Part shown: positions 1 through 9,700 of the stretch, in pieces
Numbering within the stretch: position 1 is the stretch's first letter
Layout: every line of letters begins with the position of its first letter
Assembly: GCA_033239125.1 (NCBI GenBank)
Contig: BSWB01000002.1
Span: 157,466,409 to 157,530,408 of the forward strand
DNA length: 64,000 bases
Reading direction: 5' to 3'
Source: Fagopyrum homotropicum
Taxonomy: Eukaryota > Streptophyta > Magnoliopsida > Caryophyllales > Polygonaceae
Position numbers and translations under genes: made by a program
Notes under the pieces: model-generated
Seen by the model: only the letters and a program-made list of their open reading frames with translations
What the model was told of the DNA's origin: nothing
The model's database searches: none

Positions 1-893
1 GTGAGTAAGAGTTATTACAACTTTTAGTCACACCCCACCCCATACTTAGGACGAACATTGTCCCTAATGTTCAAATAAAAGAAAGAAAAGAAAGAAAAGA
101 AAAAGAAACTCACAAAATGGCGGTGGAGCGGCTAAAGCAAACGGTCATGCAAATCAATCACTGCGGCGCTAGTGGAGGCGAGAATGGAGAGAAGCTAGGA
201 TCATAAAACCGCCCAAACTGCTGGCGGTAGACGTCTCTCATCATGTGATCGAGGTCGTCCAAGCGTCCATCTCTAGCATCGGCTCGTATCTCCAATGCTC
301 CTACTCTCTCCGAAAGACCAGTAGCCCAATCCGGCATCTGCTCATACTATCCCGGAGCCTGGCTGTACCATGCTGGAGCGTCGGATGGTGCTGGTGCTGG
401 TGCAGATGGTGTCTTTGTAGCCCATGAGGTGGAGCTCCATACCATGCAGGAGGTGTCTCAGCCCTAGTAGGTCTCTCACTCACGCTGGCGCGGCGAGAAG
501 ACGAGCCTGAAGCTCTGGCGGGACGTGGAGAACGTCTAGGCACATCGGGGGCCGCATCCGGCTGATCCGGAAACGTGCCAAACTCCTGCTCGGCTCCTCC
601 ACTCTCAAACTGATCCCTCATCTCCTCCTCCTCAACTACGGGCGGTGGTGGAACATACGGAGGAGATGCAATCCTGTTCGCATGCATAGCAGCGAACGTC
701 TCCTTCCAATTATGGCGTCCAGCCATAATGGAGTACTCCTGTAGCCACTCAATACCCCTACCGGTCCTGCTCTCCCAAGGCATGGCCGCATAAGGTGGAC
801 TTCTATGTGTGGGGAAGATGAGACCTCTAGTCATGAAGGCATGAAGTCCTAAGGGTATGGCTGGTATGCGGGTACAGGCAGAAAAATCAACAC
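1..893 (-). mobile_element. Ath-2 Athila-type retrotransposon, left segment (continues outside window)
   Basis: This is the 3' part of the second Athila element, separated from its main body (13960-23393) by the insertion of Ath-1. It contains the C-terminal end of ORF1 and then the spacer that leads to the 3' LTR, which must lie left of base 1. The first 100 bases resemble the spacer just beyond ORF1 in Ath-1 (about 3735-3800), sharing the phrases ccaccccatactt and cattgtccc. The five bases 889-893, AACAC, are repeated at 13960-13964 and mark the Ath-1 insertion point. Confidence 0.85.
158..893 (-). pseudogene. Ath-2 ORF1, C-terminal part (interrupted)
   Basis: This is the second half of the ORF1 protein of Ath-2; the first half is at 13960-14789. 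Read on the minus strand from 893, the frame resumes at the residue where the other half breaks off. It aligns with Ath-1 ORF1 over the block containing LIFPTHRSPPYAAMPW (Ath-1: VLIPRGRGTLHVPMPW) and NWKETFAAM. An acidic stretch and an Arg/Ser/Pro-rich stretch follow. The frame that carries the alignment ends at a TAG at 301. A neighbouring frame restores the conserved tail with QQFGRFYDPS and ends at a TGA at 158-160, so there is a frameshift somewhere around 300-440. Besides the transposon insertion it is therefore also internally broken. Function is unknown; see Ath-1 ORF1. Confidence 0.75.
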
Positions 894-2529
894 TGTTCGC
901 TCAAAAGGGTGTGCGTCAAAGTCTTAAATTTATATCTAGAACTCAAAAGCAAAGCGAACCCGCAGTGTACGGATCGGCTGTAGAAAGGTAAGAATTCCAG
1001 AGTCGAACTCAGGGATTTGGTGAGAAAATTTCCAATTTCAATTATCTAGCGAAAGTATAAAAGCTTTTGTGATATGATAAAGAGAGAAATGATTCCAAGG
1101 ATTCAAGTATCCGATTTAGGCTTTCGATTCAAGACACTTCTATAGGTATAGGACATAATTTATATTGCCAAGATTAAATGTTCAAAGGTAGGATTCGTAC
1201 GATGAAGTTCCGAAACCTATATGACTAATCTATAGGTTCTCTCTATAAAGGTTGTTGAGGCTGCAATATAGAAAGATCTAGAGACAAGAATTATGTTCAA
1301 ACTAACTATCTAAAACTCCAGGATATGACTCTCCAAAGTAAAGATTAGAAAGCACACTTAAATTCTTAATAAAGGATGTTGAGTCTCTTTATTACCTAAA
1401 TCTTGTAATCTTAATCTATTAAATGTAGAAACAGGTTTGAAGTGCATTCATACATTCAATTAGAGGGTAGGAAGGTTAATCAAGATTTTGGTTTAAGCAA
1501 GGATTAGTTTTGATTAAAGATTAATTCCATTAAAGTTCGTCAGAAGGATAAATCGCCCTGTTCATAAGAAAAATCGGCCGATTTTCCTCAAGAACAGCCC
1601 GATTTTCCTGTTTGTCGCAAAACTAAAATCTAAATTCTCAGGGTCCTAATGTTTGAATGAGTTCAGTCTATCATCACCTAAGCCTTAATCATCAACTATT
1701 CTCCCCAGAATCACAAGGTTTTTAGCCAACCATTTTCAAAATCGAATCAAATTAATTATTGAAGAAGATATCGCAAAGAAACCAAATCTTGAACGAAAAA
1801 TTCTATAACTTTCAAATCTGTAAAACAATCGTCAAATCTGTTCAATGTATCTCTTAACAACTCAATTTCGTGTTCACAAACCACAAACAAGGTAATGGAA
1901 TAAAGAAATCTCACAATCAAAGATCAAGAATGACTTTCCGGCAAAAGCTCTTCAATCTCTCTCCAAGAATCGTTGATTTCTTCAAAACGTGTAAAGATTA
2001 TCTCCTGCGACCCCCCCGTCTTCGTTCGTAGGGTTCTCTTCTATAGTTTCTTGCAGATGGGCCGTTTGGCAAAACTCTCATCTAGCCCAAATTAATTGGG
2101 CTTTATGTCGTCTTTTCATTTGGCCGAATCGTGAAGAAAATCGACCCAGTCGATTTTGGTGAAAAACCGTTCGATTTTCAAGGTATGAAAATCGTCCGAT
2201 TTTTATATATATTGGCACGATTTTCTTCAACAGAAAGTGCTCTTCCTTTGCTTCGTCTTCTATGCTTCTCCTTTGAAATTCCTTAGCCCTTAGTGATCCT
2301 TCTAAGACTCCTTTAGCTTCCTTAACATCCTTAGATGCTTTTGCTTCATTTTTTCCTTCCAATTCAACTCTATTTACCTGCAATTCATCAAAATCTCGTG
2401 TAGACCTCTATTTCCGACAATTGATTGAATAGAACATAAAAGGTATGCAAAATCCCTCTAAATGCAAGGTAAATAGAGACAATGTGCTGCAATGTGCATG
2501 AATATGATGATACATAATTCATGTCATCA
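894..2529 (-). repeat. Ath-1 3' LTR
   Basis: 1636 bp, same length as the 5' LTR at 12324-13959 at a constant offset of 11,430. On the minus strand a TATA box lies at about 2202-2213 and is directly joined to the word AATCGGACGATTTT. A second site, the perfect palindrome AAAATCGGCCGATTTT at 1570-1585, lies inside a larger hairpin whose arms are CTGTTC (1558-1563) and GAACAG (1592-1597). The 101-codon reading frame at 2078-2383 is present in both LTRs and I regard it as chance. Confidence 0.96.
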
Positions 2530-3838
2530 AAATACCCCATACTTACCTCTTGCTTGTCCCTAAGCAAGACTCAAATTCAGAATATAAGATGTCATGGATT
2601 ATGCATGTATGAAACTCAAAAACTTTTCTTTTGGTAGTGCTCCTTTTCATTGGATCGCTCATCAAAGTGATATTTCAAGGCATAAAAGGGGCAAAGCATG
2701 TATCAATGATGACTATAAGATGAACAAACTCCCTTTTCTTTCTTGAAAGCATAAATAGAGAACATGATAAAGGTGTAGAGGCAATCAAACTCAAACAAAT
2801 CTAAGCCATTAAGTCTTAAACACGTGCATAAAAGTCTCAAGGTCTTCAAATCAAAGGAAAGGTTCAAGAAACGTATTAAGGGAAGCGGTTCTTTTTGGCT
2901 ATTGTGGTGCTAATCCGGGAAAGAGGAATACATAACACCTTCAAGAATTTTCTTCACCGCACATGCTTCGCATGTAGAAAGCTTTGCTTTGATTATACTT
3001 TACTTTTTGAGAGTATGGACAGCGGTGCACAAAAACCGAAGCCTAGGAGATCGGCGTTTCTCAATTTCGAGATGCCTCAAACCCTTGATGCACATACCAT
3101 ATCCTGTTAGGACTTGTCGTTCAATCGGACTTTGGCAAGACACAAACACCCGGCTATGTGAATGGTGCCGAGTTACTCATCCTCATGTTCAACGTCCCCA
3201 AACTTATGAAATTTTGCACTTTTTCAATACATTTTCCTTGGCCCTCCCACATCAAACATGCCTTTTTCAATCACCTATCCTAATTCCCGGATGGTAAAAG
3301 GAGGGTTACATAATTTTTTGAGGAGCTAGCATGATCAAGATATGAGAAAAGAAAAGAAGTGAATTGCCTTAGTCATCCTTAAATGATGTAAAAGAACTTG
3401 CAATATAGCTTCAACTATTATTTCATTTTCTCATCAAAACAACTAAATCATATAACTTATTCATGTATTCAAGTAACAAAAGCAATTTCATTCATGCTAT
3501 AATTAAGATCTCAACACAACTAAGCATCCTTTTTTACCTATCCATATACACAAATTTCATCATAGAGGTCATTTCCATATAAGAAGCACTTAAAATTCTT
3601 GAAAATTCATAGGTTTTGAAAAAGTTCATGCAAATGCGAGTGTCATAATAGGAAGCAAGCCGTGCAAGAGTTATTACAAGCCAAATTGTCAAGAGTAGTG
3701 GACAGTACATAGAGTGCTAGAATGAAACATAAGGTATTGTAAGTACCCCCACCCCATACTTGACATCCACATTGTCCCCAATGTGAAAATCAAGCATAAG
3801 AAGGAGAAAAATACTTACAATGTAAAAGAAGTGGAAGC
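2530..3838 (-). other. Ath-1 3' spacer between ORF1 and LTR
   Basis: About 1.3 kb without a sense-strand gene, strongly conserved in Ath-3 (59722-61030). Next to the LTR (2530-2541) the minus strand reads TATGGGGTATTT, the only candidate polypurine tract and a weak one. The segment holds short hairpins such as ACATGC-ttc-GCATGT near 2960-2975. It also holds an antisense reading frame, listed separately. Conservation of so long an untranslated stretch suggests a structural or regulatory role, but none is recognised. Confidence 0.6.
2895..3297 (+). other. possible antisense ORF (frame-broken copy)
   Basis: Two overlapping plus-strand frames (2895-3110 and 2989-3297) together correspond to one uninterrupted 134-codon frame in Ath-3 (60086-60490). 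Shared residues include RVWTAVHKNRSLGDRRFSIS and LPHQTCLFQSPILIPGW. Antisense ORFs between pol and the 3' LTR are known in some plant Ty3/gypsy lineages. Ath-1 and Ath-3 are closely related here, so conservation may be nucleotide-level only. No known domain is recognised. Probability that it is a real gene is low. Confidence 0.25.
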
Positions 3839-5320
3839 TCAATCCTCTGTCGGTGGTGGAGGTGGTGGATATGGATACATCGGTGCGGAGGGATCGTAGA
3901 AGTGGCCGAACTGGTGGTAGTACATGTCCCTCATCTGGCCATCATAGGATGAATGCCTAGCGTCCGTCTCCTCCCTGTAGTTCCTGAACTGTGTGTTCAG
4001 GGTGTCATAATCGGTGCGGAGGACACGGTAGTCGGTGCTGAGGCTCTGAAAGCTAGTGACTAGCTCCCTGAAGTGGCGTGGAGCTCGGCGTCCTCGTCTA
4101 GGGCCTGGAGCATGTGCATAAGAGTGTCGAGGTGGCTGCATGTCATCCTCCGTCTCCTCATCCTGCCTGCTAGTCCAGCTCGGTCCTGCTCCATGAGTGT
4201 CAGTGTCCATGGCATCCGTAGCATGCCCGCTATGGGTATCGCTCTCAAACTCGAGCATGGTCTCTTGCCCTCCATCCTCCTCCTCCTCTGAGTCACCTGC
4301 ATCATCATCATAATAAGTAGGAGGTGAGAACTCCTCAAGCATCGCCTCAAAGGTCTCCTTCCAGTTCCTCTTATTCCGAATGGTGTATTCGGATTTCCAT
4401 ATGATCTCGGATGGCTTCTTCTTCGGATCCCTGTGCCATGGCATCGGCACATGAAGAGTTCCTCTCCCTCGAGGAATCAAGACCTGTCGAACCACCAACC
4501 TCTGCGAGCCTAAAGGAAGGGCACTCTCAGCTAGGGTGCATCCCGAGAAGTCATAACCTAAAGTCCTAGCCACATGAGTGATCAAGCCTCCTGCACATAT
4601 GTCACCCTTGGCTTTGTTGGCTATCTTTCCTAGATAGTCAGCGAGCATGGTGGAGATGTCGGGAGTGGTGGTGGATGTCATGCAGTAGAGGATAAAAAGC
4701 TCATCAGCCTTGAGCTTCTGCGGAGTCTCAGTCCGGGCAAACAAACTCTCACTGAGTATCCTATGCACTACCTTGAAGGAAAGGTTGTACATACTTGTCT
4801 CCTTGGAGTTTCCGGGTCTCCACTTATCCCCTCCGTACTCTCCTACGGAAATAGCCTCCCAAAAATCACTAGCATTGAGGCCTCTAGCAAATGTGCCTGC
4901 ATCTGAATAAGAAAAGCCAAACAAGTCGCCAAAAGCATCAATGGATAAAGTGTGTTCTTGGCTCATGAGGCGGAAAGTGACCATCCTTTCCCTAGGATCG
5001 TGCTCAAACGTACTAAGGAATTCTAGGGTGATCTCCCTATAAGCATCTTCCCTGATCGTGGCAAACTGTCTCAACCCTGCTCTATCAAGCATCATATCAA
5101 CATCCTCTCGAACATACAACGAATCTAAATCATCAAGCACTATGTAGCGAGGAGGAGTGAATGGGCGATCTATAATGCGTTCATAGCGTTTCTTATGCTT
5201 GGATAGGGGAGGGGGAAGCTTAGGGATGTTGGTAGGTGGTGGTGGAGGTGGGGCAGGGGCTTTGGAAGAAGATCCCTTCTTCTTCCCCGTGTTTCTAGTT
5301 ATCCTCTTGACAAGATCCAT
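3839..5320 (-). CDS. Ath-1 ORF1 (Athila ORF-1-like protein, envelope position)
   Basis: A 493-residue intact frame starting at ATG 5320. It lies downstream of integrase, where retroviruses carry env, but no signal peptide, hydrophobic membrane segment or Cys-rich ectodomain is visible. The N-terminus is basic and Pro-rich (RNTGKKKGSSSKAP, then a run of prolines and KHKKRYERI), like a nuclear-localisation region. Residues about 50-300 form a conserved globular block with LDDLDSLYVREDVDMMLDRAGL, FGDLFGFSYSDAGTF and TPQKLKADELFILYCMTS; this resembles the ORF-1 family of Arabidopsis Athila elements. An acidic stretch (DDDAGDSEEEED) follows, then a heptad-like region near FRELVTSFQSLSTDYRVL and a Pro-rich tail. 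A TATA box about 445 bp upstream (5763-5770) suggests its own promoter. The role is unknown; an intracellular, possibly nuclear protein fits better than an envelope. Confidence 0.85.
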   Translation of the reverse strand: MDLVKRITRNTGKKKGSSSKAPAPPPPPPTNIPKLPPPLSKHKKRYERIIDRPFTPPRYIVLDDLDSLYVREDVDMMLDRAGLRQFATIREDAYREITLEFLSTFEHDPRERMVTFRLMSQEHTLSIDAFGDLFGFSYSDAGTFARGLNASDFWEAISVGEYGGDKWRPGNSKETSMYNLSFKVVHRILSESLFARTETPQKLKADELFILYCMTSTTTPDISTMLADYLGKIANKAKGDICAGGLITHVARTLGYDFSGCTLAESALPLGSQRLVVRQVLIPRGRGTLHVPMPWHRDPKKKPSEIIWKSEYTIRNKRNWKETFEAMLEEFSPPTYYDDDAGDSEEEEDGGQETMLEFESDTHSGHATDAMDTDTHGAGPSWTSRQDEETEDDMQPPRHSYAHAPGPRRGRRAPRHFRELVTSFQSLSTDYRVLRTDYDTLNTQFRNYREETDARHSSYDGQMRDMYYHQFGHFYDPSAPMYPYPPPPPPTED

Positions 5321-5760
5321 TCTAAGTCCTAAAAATCGACCTGTTCTTCACTTAAATCGGCCGATTTTTCTGGGCTGGGTCGATTTTTGTCTCGATTTCA
5401 ACGATTCTCACAATTCTGTAAAGTTCTGTTCAATCTATCACCACACACAGTTCTCTACAATGAATTCTAAGCAAATTCCTCTATCAATTCCAACAACAAA
5501 GCACTTCCTAAGCAACTTCAATTTCAAGTGAGAAACTTAGGTTTTGGAAAGAAAAACCTGAATTCCTTATGGAGCAGTCGATTGCCGTGCGTGTTGTTGT
5601 TAGATCCTTGTTCCTTGTTGAAAATGCTTCAGTTTGGAGCCAAGAATCTCCCGAAATGGTTAAGGAATGAGGATTTGAGGGTGTGGCGATTTTTCGTCGT
5701 TCTTGAGAGAGGGGAATCGAGAGTTGAAGATGTGGGAATGAAGAAGATCGAGTGTGAAGT
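5321..5760 (-). other. Ath-1 ORF1 leader
   Basis: About 440 bases between the inferred ORF1 transcription start and its ATG. It carries one perfect palindromic word AAATCGGCCGATTT at 5354-5367 close to the ATG. The corresponding Ath-3 leader (62513-62955) is similar in sequence and layout. Short plus-strand frames here are not supported. Confidence 0.5.
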
Positions 5761-5762
5761 CC

Positions 5763-5960
5763 TTATATAGGGTCGACGATTTCTGAAGAAAATCGGCCGA
5801 TTTTTCTGGTCGATTTATTTGTCGGGGCGATTTTTCTTTCTGACTGAAAAAATCGGACGATTTATTTTGGCAGGTCGATCTCCAGGTCGATTTTTGTTTC
5901 TGTTGAGAAAAATCGACGTGCTCTGTTACTGAATCGGACGATCTTCTTATGGTAGGTCGA
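5763..5960 (-). promoter_or_regulatory. Ath-1 internal ORF1 promoter with palindromic-word cluster
   Basis: On the minus strand CTATATAAGG (5761-5770) is a good TATA box. Immediately upstream (5770-5960) lies a dense cluster of the family word: AAATCGGCCGATTT at 5790-5803, AATCGGACGATTT near 5850, and several TCGATTTT half-sites. The same arrangement, TATA plus word cluster, occurs in the LTR and in Ath-3 at 62956-63230. An internal promoter is an inference from this layout. Confidence 0.55.
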
Positions 5961-6234
5961 TTTCCTTCCTTGTTTTTCTTGAATCTCGAAGATACAACTT
6001 AATTGTGCTCCATTCTCCGTGAATCTCTTACATTTGGACCTAGTTTCCTGCGATTAATGACACGACAACCCAAGAGTGCATCGAAGAACATATAAAAACG
6101 AAAAACGAAGAAATAAAGCAATTAATCTATTCTAACTAAGTGAGGGAAAGAAGGGGAAACTATACTATCATTGGGTTGCCTCCCAAGAAGCGCTTTATTT
6201 ATCGTCTTTAGCTGGACGGTGTATGATGTTGTGT

Positions 6235-6769
6235 TCAATGGAGGAGGATAGGAGCTATCTCCTCGAATGGAGCTTCCGGTGTGTATTTCTTCAACCGTTG
6301 GCCATTAACCTTAAAACTTCCGCTTTGTTCACCCCATACTTCAACTGCACCATGAGGGAAAATTCTTTTAATCACAAAAGGTCCTGTCCAACGGGATTTG
6401 AGCTTACCTGGAAATAGACGCAGCCTTGAGTTGAATAGGAGGACTTGATCTCCCTCCTTCAAGTCTTTTGGGATGATGTGTTTGTCATGCCAGCGCTTTG
6501 TCCGTTCCTTGTAAATCTTTGCGTTCTCATACGCATTTAGTCGGAGCTCATCTAGCTCATTGATATCTAGGAGTCGCTTCTCTCCGGCTTCTTTCATGTC
6601 GAAGTTGAGCCACTTGATAGCCCAATAAGCCTTATGCTCTAGCTCTACAGGAAGATGACATGATTTACCATAAATGAGATTATAGGGAGTCGTACCTATT
6701 GGTGTCTTGAAGGCTGTCCTGTATGCCCATAGTGCATCGTCAAGCTTCATTGACCAATCTTTCCTCCTT
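6235..6769 (-). CDS. Ath-1 integrase C-terminal end, shifted frame
   Basis: This is the last part of the polyprotein, out of frame with the preceding 6770-12196 because of one extra base. It includes the integrase continuation LDDALWAYRTAFKTPIGTTP and the GPY/F-like module RWTGPFVIKRIFPHGAVEVW, then a short tail to the stop at 6235. The lesion is a run of seven T at 6780-6786 on the plus strand (GGTTTTTTTCTAAAA). The equivalent place in Ath-2 reads CGTCTTCTCTAAAA, one base shorter and in frame. A 1-bp homopolymer gain can be a real mutation or a sequencing error. Confidence 0.85.
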
Positions 6770-9700
6770 TTAGAGACGGTTTTTTTCTAAAATCCCTTTA
6801 ATCTCTCTATTGGATATCTCGACTTGTCCGCTGGTTTGCGGATGATAAGGTGTAGCTATCTTATGGGTCACCCCATACTTAGCTAATAAAGTCTCGAATC
6901 GACGGGCTGTGAAATGCGTTCCTCCGTCACTAATGATGGTTCGGGGAGTTCCGAACCTTGGAAAGATCGTTTTGTTGAGGAACTTCACCACTACCATTGC
7001 ATCATTAGTAGGGGAAGCGATTGCCTCCACCCATCTTGAGACATAGTCTACGGCAAGAAGTATATACTGGTTGCCGCATGAAGATGGGAAAGGTCCCATA
7101 AAGTCGATGCCCCATACATCAAAGATCTCTACTTCTTGTATGTTGTTGAGAGGCATCTCATTCCTCCTGGATATATTACCTGTCCTTTGACAAGCATCAC
7201 AATAAACAACAAACTTTTGCACATCTTTGAAAAGTGTAGGCCAATAGAAGCCGGAGCGAAGTACCTTAGCACAAGTCTTGTGGGAACTAGCATGTCCGCC
7301 ACATGGTAGAGAATGGCAGTGTCGGATGACACTATCTATCTCATCTTCGGGAATACATCTCTTGTAGATGCCATCTGGACCTCTTTTGAATAGAAGAGGT
7401 TCGTTCCAATAAAAATGCCGGACGTCTCTCAAGAACTTCTTCTTTTGAGCATATGAAAGTCCGGGTGGAATCTCCTGACAAACAAGGTAATTTACAATGT
7501 CAGCAAACCATGGATCATTACCTTGTGATATGTGTTGAAGACGCTCTTCAATCTCGTGCAGCTGCTCGTCAGGGAAGGAGTCGTCTATCGGAAGTTCATC
7601 CGACTCGCCGGTGAGTTGCGGAAGGCGACTAAGGAGATCGGCGACTGAGTTCTCCGATCCTTTCTTATCACAGATCTCTAAATCAAACTCTTGTAAGAGT
7701 AAGATCCATCGTAGAAGCCTTGGCTTCGCATCCTTCTTCGTGAATAAGTATCGGATTGCGGAGTGGTCCGTATAGACTATCACTTTCGCACCTACAAGAT
7801 AGGAACGAAATTTCTCAAATGCATATACTACGGCTAAAAGTTCCTTTTCCGTAGTTGCGTAGTTGTATTGAGCCTCATCTAGCGTTTTGCTAGCGTAGTA
7901 GATGGCATGAGTGCGACCATCTTTCTTCTGTCCAAGAACGGCTCCTATAGCGACATCGCTTGCGTCACACATGACTTCGAAAGGAAGAGTCCAATCGGGT
8001 GGTTGAATGATTGGTGCCGAAATCAAAGCTTCTTTGATCCTGCAAAAAGCATCTAAGCAATCTTTCGAAAATTCGAAAGTCGCATCTTTCATCAAAAGAT
8101 TAGTCAAAGGTTTTGAAATCTTAGAAAAATCCTTTATGAATCTCCTATAGAAGCCTGCATGTCCTAAGAAGCTTCTAATTCCTTTTACCGATGAAGGGGG
8201 AGGTAACTTCTCAATGGTTTCTATCTTTGATCGATCTACCTCTATTCCCCTTTGTGACACTAAGTGACCTAGCACAATTCCTTCGGTGACCATGAAATGA
8301 CACTTTTCCCAGTTTAAGACTAAGTTAGTGTCCTCACATCTCTTAAGAACTAGTGAAAGGTTATAGAGACAGTTATCAAAGGAAGAACCATATACCGAAA
8401 AGTCGTCCATGAAGACTTCCATGATATTCTCTACATATTCGGAGAAGATTGCCATCATACACCTTTGGAAAGTGGCTGGAGCGTTGCATAATCCGAATGG
8501 CATTCTTCTATAAGCGAACGTACCCCATGGGCACGTAAAGGTTGTCTTCTCTTGATCATCCGGATGAATTGGTATCTGAAAGAAACCGCTATATCCATCT
8601 AAATAACAAAAGTAGGCATGTTGGGCTAACCTTTCCAACATTTGATCGATGAAAGGAAGGGGGAAGTGGTCCTTCCTTGTGGCCACGTTCAGTTTGCGGT
8701 AGTCGATGCACATTCGCCACCCTGTAACTGTCCGTGTAGGGATGAGTTTGTTGTTCTTGTTGGCAACAACGGTAATGCCTCCTTTCTTGGGTACTACTTG
8801 TACCGGACTCACCCATTTGCTATCAGAAATAGGGAAGATGATACCTGCATCAAGTAGCTTAAGGATTTCTTTCTTCACGACCTCTTTCATTGCCGGGTTT
8901 AACCGTCTTTGAGGTTGGCGTGAAGGTTTGTAATCCTCTTCCATTAATATTTTGTGCATACATAGAGAAGGCTTTATTCCTACTAAATCATCAATGGTGT
9001 AACCTAGTGCTCTCCTATGTTGCTTCAAAACATGCATGAGTTTCTTTAATTCATCATCATTCAAATTTGCATTGACTATAACTGGATATGTGGAATTAGT
9101 GCCAAGAAATGCGTACCTTAAATGCGTGGGAAGTTGCTTAAATTCTAATGATGGAGGTACCTTGGTTGGTGATGAATCGTGGCTTTCGGATGTTGTGGGT
9201 GAGGTCTCTATAGGTGGGGGTACTTCATCATTAGATTCGGAAGCGGCTGCGGTGAAGTCCGGAGAATCTACAGAATTACTCATTGAATCGACCCCCCTTG
9301 TAATAAATCGGTCGATCTTCTGCACGATTTTTCTTTCTGTTGGAAAAAATCGTGCTACCTCTTCATGAATCGGGCGATTTATTGTCGTCAGGTCGATTTT
9401 AGTTTCTGTCGGAAAAAATCGTGCTACCTCTTCATGAATCGGACGATTTATTTCTGGCAGGTCGATTTTAGTTTCTGTCGAAAAAAATCGGATTGAATCT
9501 TCAGAAATCGGACGATTTATTTCTGGCAGGTCGATTTTCTTCACAGTTTCCGGAGTCCACTCTAGTTCTTCAATTTTTGCTTCTAGTTCTTCCTCCACAT
9601 CATTTAATGCTTTCACATCCTCATTGCAGTCATGTTCCACCCCTTCCTCCATGATGCTCATGCTAAGAACCTTTTGAAGAGGGTCTTTTAAGATCGAACT

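Noticed and set aside
2078..2383. 101-codon ORF repeated identically at 13508-13813
   Set aside because: It lies in the two LTR copies. Identity reflects LTR identity, and the Ath-3 LTR does not keep the frame.
3839..5320. Retroviral envelope gene
   Set aside because: Position fits, but no signal peptide, membrane anchor, cleavage site or Cys pattern is visible.
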